Of a stretch of 64,000 bases of DNA, positions 26,001 through 35,000 are shown piece after piece. Under the pieces are notes generated by a model. It saw only the letters and a list, made by a program, of their open reading frames with translations. It searched no databases and had not been told where the DNA came from. The DNA is from Pseudomonas sp. Tri1. GTDB taxonomy: Bacteria > Pseudomonadota > Gammaproteobacteria > Pseudomonadales > Pseudomonadaceae. The translations under genes were made by a program, and so were the position numbers. Within the stretch, counting starts at the first letter, position 1. Each line of letters opens with the position of its first letter. The DNA lies in contig NZ_CP072913.1 in NCBI RefSeq assembly GCF_017968885.1, positions 3,022,001 to 3,086,000 of the forward strand, given 5' to 3'.

Positions 26001-29000
26001 CCGGCGCCGGACCAGGCTTCGATCGTCACCCGGGGCTACGAAACCCCTGTGGGCGAAACCGAAATCACCCTGGCCCGCCTGTGGCAGCAAGTCCTCAATG
26101 TCGAGCGGGTGGGGCGTCACGATCATTTCTTCGAATTGGGCGGGCACTCCTTGCTAGCGGTCAACCTGATCGAGCAGATGCGCCAGGTGGGTTTAAGTGC
26201 AGACGTTCGCGTGCTGTTCGGCCAGCCGACCCTCGCGGCGTTGGCCGCAGCAGTGGGTGGTGGCAATGAGGTCGAGGTTCCGGCGAATGGGGTCACTCCC
26301 GGCTGCGAGCGGATCACCCCGGACATGCTGCCGCTGGCCTGCTTGACCCAGGATGCGATCGAGCGAATTGTCGCAACGGTGCCGGGTGGTGTCGCGAACG
26401 TACAGGATATCTACCCGCTGGCGCCGCTGCAGGAAGGCATCCTCTATCACCATATCTCAGCCCAGCAGGGCGACCCCTACGTGCTGCAGGCGATGTTCGC
26501 ATTCCAGGACGAGGCGCGTCTCGAGGCCTTCGCACTGGCGTTGCAGGGCGTCATCGATCGGCACGATATCCTGCGCACGGCGGTATTGTGGGAGGGGCTG
26601 GAGCAGCCGGTTCAGGTGGTTTGGCGCAACGCGCAATTGAGTGTCGAACAGCTGGTTCTGGAAGCCACGGACGCTGATGCGGTGGGTCAACTGCACGCGC
26701 GCTTCGACTCCCGTCATCATCGCCTGGATATTCGCCAGGCCCCGCTGATGTGCCTGCGCTACGCCCATGATCCGGCCAACCAGCGCTGGGTGGCGATGCT
26801 GCTGTTCCACCACATCGCCCTGGATCACACGGCGCTGGAAGTGGTGCAGCAGGAGATGCAGGCGCACCTGCTGGGCCAGGCCGACCAACTGGCCGCCGCA
26901 ATGCCGTATCGCAACTATGTGGCCCAGGCGCGCCTGGGTGTCAGCGAGGCCGAGCACGAAGCGTTTTTCCGCGACATGCTCGGCGATGTCGACGAACCCA
27001 CGCTGCCCCTGGGGTTGCAACAGGTGCAGGGTGACGGTCGCGGTATCGAAGAGGCCAGGCTTGAGATGGACGCCGGTTTGAGCCGACGGCTGCGGGCCCA
27101 AGCGCGGCAGCTCGGCGTGAGTGCGGCGAGCCTTCATCATTTGGCTTGGGCGCAGGTGCTGGGACGGTTATCCGGGCGTGAGGACGTGGTGTTCGGCACC
27201 GTTCTGATGGGGCGGATGCAGGGCGGCGACGGGGCCGACCGCGCTCTTGGCATGTTCATCAATACCTTGCCGTTGCGTGTCAATCTGGATGAGCTGGGCG
27301 TGCGCGCCGGGGTCAAGGCCACCCATGGGCGACTGACCGCATTGCTTGGTCACGAGCATGCGTCCCTGGCCCTGGCGCAACGTTGCAGTCGCGTGGCCGC
27401 GCCGGCGCCATTGTTCAGTGCGTTGCTGAACTACCGGCACAGCGCGAGCGGTTCAGCTTCGGCTGAAGCCACGGCTGCCTGGCAGGGCATGGAAATCCTC
27501 GGCAACGAAGAACGCACCAATTACCCGCTGACCCTGTCGGTGGATGATCTGGGTGACGGTTTCGTGCTCAGTACCCTGGTGTCGCAAGGGATCGGTGCGC
27601 AGCGTATCTGCGCCTATATGCACACGGCCCTCGAGGGATTGGTGCAAGCGCTGGAACAGGCACCGCAAACGCCGCTCAACCGTCTGGAGATCTTGCCGGA
27701 CACCGAGCGCAACCAGTTACTGGTGGATTTCAACGCCACCAAGCGCGCCTATCCGCAGGACCAGACCGTGCTGGCGCTGTTCGAGGCCCAGGCGGCGCAC
27801 CTGCCGCAAGCGATTGCGGTGGTGCATGGACAGCGCCAGGCAAGTTATGGGGAACTGAACGAGCGAGCCAATCGCCTGGCCCATTATCTGATCGGCCTCG
27901 GTGTACAGCCGGATGACTGTGTCGCGATCCTGCTGCCGCGCTCGATCGATCTGCTGGCCAGCCAACTGGCGATCCTCAAGTGTGCGGCGGCCTATGTGCC
28001 CCTGGACCGCAACGCCTCGCTGGAACGCCAGGGCTTCATGCTCGAGGATTGCCGGGCGAAGTTTTTGCTGACCTTCAGTACCGAGGTCGTTCCCGAAGGC
28101 ACGCGCCGTGTCGATCTGGATAGCCTGGATCCCCAGGGGGCCGTGCATAACCCGGCACTGGCGCAGTCCAGCGAGTCGATTGCCTACATCATGTACACCT
28201 CGGGCTCCACGGGGCAACCCAAGGGGGTCCTGGTTCCCCATCGGGCCATCAACCGGCTGGTGATCAACAACGGTTATGCCGATTTCAACGAGCACGACCG
28301 GATCGCCTTTGCCTCCAACCCGGCGTTCGACGCCAGTACCATGGATGTCTGGGGTGCCTTGCTCAATGGCGGACAGGTGGTGGTGATCGACCATGAGACC
28401 CTGCTTGAACCCTCGCGTTTTGCCCGGGTGCTGGAGGAGGCGGGCGTCACGGTGCTGTTCGTGACCACGGCCATTTTCAATCAGTACGTGCAACTGATCC
28501 CTGAGGCCATTGGCGCCTTGCGCATCCTGTTGTGCGGCGGTGAACGGGCTGATGTGGCGTCGTTCCAGCGACTGTTGAGCCTGGCTCCGGGCTTGCGCCT
28601 GGTGCACTGCTACGGTCCGACCGAAACCACCACTTATGCGACCACCCTGGAAGTGAAGAGCGTGGCCGAGGACGCGCAAAGCGTGCCCATTGGTGGACCG
28701 ATCTCCAATACCCAGGTCTATGTGCTCGACGCGCGCCAGCAACTGGCGCCATTGGGTGTCGTCGGCGAGATGTATATCGGCGGCAAGGGCGTGGCCAAGG
28801 GTTATCTGAATCGACCGGACCTGACTGCGGAAAAATTTATCGCCGACCCGTTCAGCCATGAACCCGACGCATTGCTGTACCGCACCGGCGACCTGGGCCG
28901 CTGGTTGCCGGAGGGCAGCCTGGAGTGCCTGGGGCGCAACGATGACCAGGTGAAGATCCGCGGTTTCCGGATCGAGCTGGGCGAGATCGAGGCCAAACTC

Positions 29001-32000
29001 GTCACCTGCCATGGCGTGAAGGACGCGGTGGTCATGGTGCGGGCCGACGAGCTGGGTGAGAAGCGGCTGGTGGCCTATGTCATTGCACAGCCGCAGGTCA
29101 CGCTGAGCGTGGCCGCGTTGCGCGAGCAATTGTCCACGGTCCTGGCCGAATACATGGTGCCTGCGGCGTTCGTGATGCTGCCGGCCTTTCCCTTGACACT
29201 CAACGGCAAGGTCGACCGCAGAGCCTTGCCGGCGCCGCAAGCCGAGGCCTACGCCAGTCAGGCCTATGAGGCGCCGCAGGGGGAAATCGAGCAGATGCTG
29301 GCAGGTTTGTGGGCCGAGTTGTTGAAGGTAGAGCGGGTCGGTCGTCACGACAACTTCTTCGAACTGGGTGGTCATTCACTGTTGGCGATGAGGCTGATCG
29401 AGCGCATGCGCCAGGTCGAGTTGTCGGTGGACGTGCGGGTTTTGTTCAGCCAACCGACGTTACGGGCTCTGGCTGCGGCGGTGGGCGGGCACCATGACGT
29501 GGTGGTGCCGGCCAATGCGATTGTCGAAGGCTGTGAACGCATCACGCCGGACCTGCTACCGCTGGCGGCATTGAGCCAGGAGGCGATCGATCGAATCGTC
29601 GCGAGCGTGCCGGGAGGCGCGGGTAACGTCCAGGACATCTACCCCCTGGCGCCGTTGCAGGAAGGCATTCTGTATCACCACCTGACGGCGGAAAAAGGTG
29701 ATCCGTACGTCCTGCAGACCCTGTTCAGCTTTGACAACCGTGCCCGTCTGGACGACTTCGCCCAGGCGTTGCAACGGGTGATCGACCGCCACGACATCCT
29801 CCGCACTTCGATGGTCTGGGAAAACCTCGAAGAACCTATGCAGGTCGTGTGGCGGCGGGCTCGGCTCAGTGTCGATGAGCTGGCGCCAGACCCGAGTGCC
29901 GGGGATACCGTCGCCCGGTTGCATGAGCGTTTCGATGCCCGGCATTACCGGCTGGATGTGCGCCAGGCGCCGATGTTGCGCCTGGCCATCGCCGAAGACG
30001 TGGCCAACCAACGTTGGGTTGCGATGCTGCTGTTCCACCATATGGTGCTGGACCATACCGGGCTGGAAACCCTGGAACGCGAGATGCAGGCCCATTTGCT
30101 TGGCAAGGGCCACGAACTGGGCGCCGCGGTGCCTTATCGTAACTACGTGGCCCAGGCGCGCCTGGGTGTCGGCCAGCAGGAACATGAAGCGTTTTTCCGC
30201 GAGATGCTCGGCGATATCGACGAGCCGACGCTGCCGTTCGGCTTGAAGGACGTGCAAGGCGATGGCACCGGTGTCGAGGAAGTGAAACTGGCGCTGGCGC
30301 CGGGCTTGTGCCGTCGCCTGCGTGCACAGGCCCGTCAGTTGGGCGTCAGTGCGGCGAGTGTGATGCACTTGGCCTGGGCGCAGGTGTTGGGCCGTGTCAG
30401 TGGCCGTGACGAAGTGGTCTTTGGCACCGTGCTATTGGGGCGGATGCAGGGCGGTGAGGGCGCTGACCGGGCCCTGGGCATGTTCATCAACACCCTGCCA
30501 CTGCGGGTGAGCCTGGGTAGGCAAGGTGTATACGATGGCGTGAAGGCTACGCACAAGCGGCTCACCGGCCTGTTGGGCCACGAGCACGCTCCGCTGGCAC
30601 TGGCTCAGCGCTGCAGCGGTGTGCTTGCACCGACGCCGCTGTTCAGTTCGATGCTCAACTATCGCCATTGCGGGGTCGAGGTGACGGCTCAGGCGCTGAC
30701 GGCGTGGCAAGGCATCGAGTCGATTGGCGGCGAAGAACGGACCAATTATCCCCTGGCGCTTGCCGTGGACGATGAGGGCGAGGGCTTCAGCCTGGTGGTG
30801 CAGGCGCTTGCCGGGACGGGCGCGCAACGTGTCGGCGAGTACATGCAGACCACGCTTGAAAGCTTGGTCACGGCCCTGGAACAGGCGCCGGAGACGCCAC
30901 TGTACGAACTTGCGAGCCTGCCCAAGGCCGAGCGCGAGTATCTGCTGGAAGGATTCAACGCCACTACGGTCGATTATCCGCAAGGCCTGACGCTGCATGG
31001 CTTGTTCGAGGCTCGGGTTGCGACGAGTCCGGATGCGGTGGCTGTGGTGTCTGACGAAGCACAACTGAGCTACGCAGAGCTGAATCGCCGCGCCAACCAG
31101 ATTGCCCATCAACTGCTTGCTCTGGGTATCCGCCCGGACGACCGTGTGGCGATCTGCGTGGATCGCAGCGTGGAGATGGTTGCGGGCCTGCTGGGCATCC
31201 TCAAGGCGGGTGCGGCCTATGTGCCGCTCGACCCGGATTACCCGCTCGATCGGCTGGCCTATATGCTGGAAAACAGCGCGCCATCAGTGGTGCTGACCCA
31301 GCGTGCCTTGCAAACCAGCCTGCCGGCGACCACTGCCCGAGTCATGCTGTTGGACGCGGCCGACGAAGAAGGCTTTTCGACGCAGCCAATCAGCAACCCA
31401 CAGGTCGAGGGCCTGCAAGCCAGTCACCTGGCCTATGTGATCTACACCTCGGGTTCGACTGGTCAGCCCAAAGGCGTGATGAACGAGCACGGCGCGGTGG
31501 TCAACCGCCTGTTGTGGATGCAGGACGAATACAAATTGAGCGCCGCGGACGCGGTGCTGCAAAAGACCCCATTCAGCTTCGACGTGTCGGTGTGGGAGTT
31601 TTTCTGGCCGCTGTTCAGCGGCGCACGGTTGGTGATGGCTCGTCCCGGCGGGCATCGCGATCCGGCCTACCTGCGCGAAGTGATCCAGGCCCAAGGCATC
31701 ACCACGTTGCACTTCGTGCCGTCGATGCTCGATGTGTTCCTGGCCCATGGCGAGGCGGACGCGTGCGAAGGACTGGTGCGGGTGATGTGCAGCGGCGAGG
31801 CCTTGCCGGGGCATCTGGTGCGGCGCTTCAAGGCGCAACTGCCACAGACCGGCTTGTACAACCTGTACGGCCCGACCGAAGCGGCGGTGGACGTGACGGC
31901 GTGGGACTGCGCGGGGGCTGAAACACCCGACAGCACGCCCATTGGCAAGCCGATCGCCAATACGCGGATCTACCTGCTCGATGCCCATCAACAACCGGTG

Positions 32001-35000
32001 CCCCTGGGCGTGGCCGGGGAGATTTATATCGGCGGGGTCCAGGTGGCGCGCGGTTACCTGCACCGTGCGGAACTGACGGCCGAGCGGTTCCTCAACGACC
32101 CGTTCAGCACGGCCCCGAACGCGCGCATGTACAAAACCGGCGACCTGGGACGTTACTTGCCGGACGGCAACATCGAGTACATGGGGCGCAACGATGACCA
32201 GGTGAAGATCCGTGGTTTCCGCATCGAGTTGGGCGAGATCGAAGCCCGGCTGGCGCAATACGCGGGTATCAAGGAAACCGTGGTGCTGGCCCGTGAAGAG
32301 GCGTCAGGCGAGAAGCGTCTGGTGGCTTATTTCACCACGCACGCTGCCGAGGACGCTGCCGATATCGAAGCCCTGCGCGGCCATCTGCAAGGGCAACTGC
32401 CGGAATACATGGTGCCGAGCGCCTACGTGCGCCTCGACGCCTTGCCGCTGACCCCCAACGGCAAGCTCGATCGCAAGGCCTTGCCAGCGCCGGATCTTTC
32501 GGCGGTGATCGCCCGTGAATACGAGGCGCCACAAGGTGAAGTGGAAACCAGCATTGCCCTGATCTGGGAGGACTTGCTCAAGCTTGAACAGGTTGGTCGT
32601 CACGACAATTTCTTTGAGCTGGGCGGGCACTCGCTGTTGGCGGTGAAAATGATCGAACGCATGCGCCAGGTGGGCTTGAGCGTCGATGTCCGGGTTTTGT
32701 TCGGCCAGCCCACTTTGGCCGCGTTGGCCGCCGCCGTCGGTGGCTACCGGGAAGTCGTGGTGCCGGCCAACGGTATCCCGGCCGGTTGCACCCGCATCAC
32801 ACCGGACATGCTGCCGCTGGCGGATCTGTCCCAAGAAGAGATCGATCAGATTGCCGCAACGGTGCCCGGCGGCGTGGCAAACGTCCAGGACATCTATGCC
32901 CTGGCGCCGTTGCAGGAAGGGATCCTCTATCACCACTTGGCCGCCGCCGAAGGCGACCCCTATCTGCAACAAGTGATATTCGCTTTCGACCGTTTCACGC
33001 GCCTGGAGGATTTCGCCCACGCGCTGCAAGCCGTCATTGCCCGACACGATATCCTGCGCACCGCCGTGCTCTGGGAAGGCCTGCCCGAGCCGATGCAGGT
33101 GGTCTGGCGTGACGCGCCATTGAGTGTCGAGTCGGTCGATCTGGATCCGGCCCAGGGTGACATCGCCACGCAGTTGCACCAGCGGTTCGACCCGCGGTTC
33201 TACCGCCTGGACATTCGCCAGGCGCCGATGATGCGGCTCGTCTATGGGCAAGACCCGGCGAACCAACGCTGGGTGGGCATGCTGTTGTTTCACCATCTGG
33301 TGGACGACGTTACGTCACTGGCGGTGCTGTCCGCGGAAATCGAGGCGCATATGCTCGGCCAGGCGCAGCGGCTGCCGGCATCGGTGCCGTACCGCAACTT
33401 CGTGGCCCAGGCCCGCTTGGGCGTGAGCCGTGAAGCGCACGAAACCTTTTTCCGCGACATGCTCGGCGACATCGAAGAGCCGACGTTGCCGTTCGATTTG
33501 CAGGATGTGCAAGGCGACGGCAGCGGCCTCGAAGAGGTGCGCCAGGAGGTCGAGGCCGACCTGAGTCGCCGGCTGCGGGCCCAGGCGCGACAGCTTGGGG
33601 TGAGCGCGGCGAGCTTGTATCACCTGGTTTGGGCGCAGGTGCTGGGTAAGGTGTCGGGCAAGGACGATGTGGTGTTCGGTACGGTGCTGGTGGGTCGGAT
33701 GCAGGGCGGCGAGGGTGCCGACCGGGCGCTGGGCATGTTCATCAATACCTTGCCGTTGCGAGTGAGTGTCGGGCAAACCGGCGTTCGTGCAGGTGTGAAA
33801 GCGACCCACGCTCGCCTGACCGCATTGCTCGGTCATGAACACGCCGCCTTGGCGCTGGCGCAACGCTGCAGTGGTGTGGCCGCGCCGACGCCATTGTTCA
33901 GTGCCTTGCTCAACTACCGCCACACCGGCGCGACAGTATCGAGCGAGGCACTGTCGGCCTGGAACGGTATCCAGATTCTCAGTGGCGAAGAGCGGACCAA
34001 CTACCCATTGATGTTGTCGGTGGATGACCAGGGCGAGGCGTTCAGCTTTACCGTCATGACCCCGGCACGCATTGGTGCGCAGCGGCTTTGTGGTTATGTG
34101 CAGCACACGCTGGAGAATCTGGTCCGAATGCTGGAGCAGACGCCGGAGGCGCCGCTGCATCAGTTGGCGATCCTGCCGGCCTCGGAACGTGAGCAACTGC
34201 TGGTGAAGTTCAACGCCACCGAAGCCGATTACCCGCAGCAGCAGACCATTCATGGGTTGTTCGAGGAGCAGGTGCAGCGTACGCCGGATGCCGTTGCGGT
34301 GATTCGTGGGGAGCAGCGCCTGACTTATCGTGAGTTGAACGTGCGGGCTAACCGTTTGGCCCACTATCTGCGCACGCAAGGGGTGAAGCCCGATTCTCGA
34401 GTGGCGATCTGTGTCGAGCGCGGCATCGACATGGTCGTGGGCTTGCTGGCGATTCTCAAGGCCGGTGGCGGTTATGTGCCATTGGATCCAGCCTATCCGC
34501 TGGACCGCATCGCCTACATGCTGGAAGACAGTGCGCCAGCGGCGGTGTTGGCCCAGGACGCGACGGTCGAACTGCTGGCCGGCGCTTCGATGCCAGTGAT
34601 CAATCTGGACAGCGGGCTGTGGCAGGACGAGTCCGTCCGGAATCCGGTGGTTGCCGAGCTGACTTCAGCGCATCTGGCCTATGTGATCTACACCTCCGGT
34701 TCCACTGGTTTGCCCAAGGGCGTGATGATCGAACACCGCAACACGGTGAACTTCCTGACCTGGGCCCATCGTTCCTTCGATGAGGCCACGTTGTCGAAAA
34801 CCCTGTTCTCGACCTCGTTGAACTTCGACCTGGCCGTCTACGAGTGCTTCGCGCCGCTGACCTGCGGCGGCAGCATCGAAGTCGTGACTAATGTGCTGGA
34901 ACTGCAACAGGGCGAGCACGACATCACCCTGATCAACACCGTGCCTTCGGCGCTCAAGGCCTTGTTGGAGTCGGGCGGTGTAGGCGAGGGCGTCGACACG

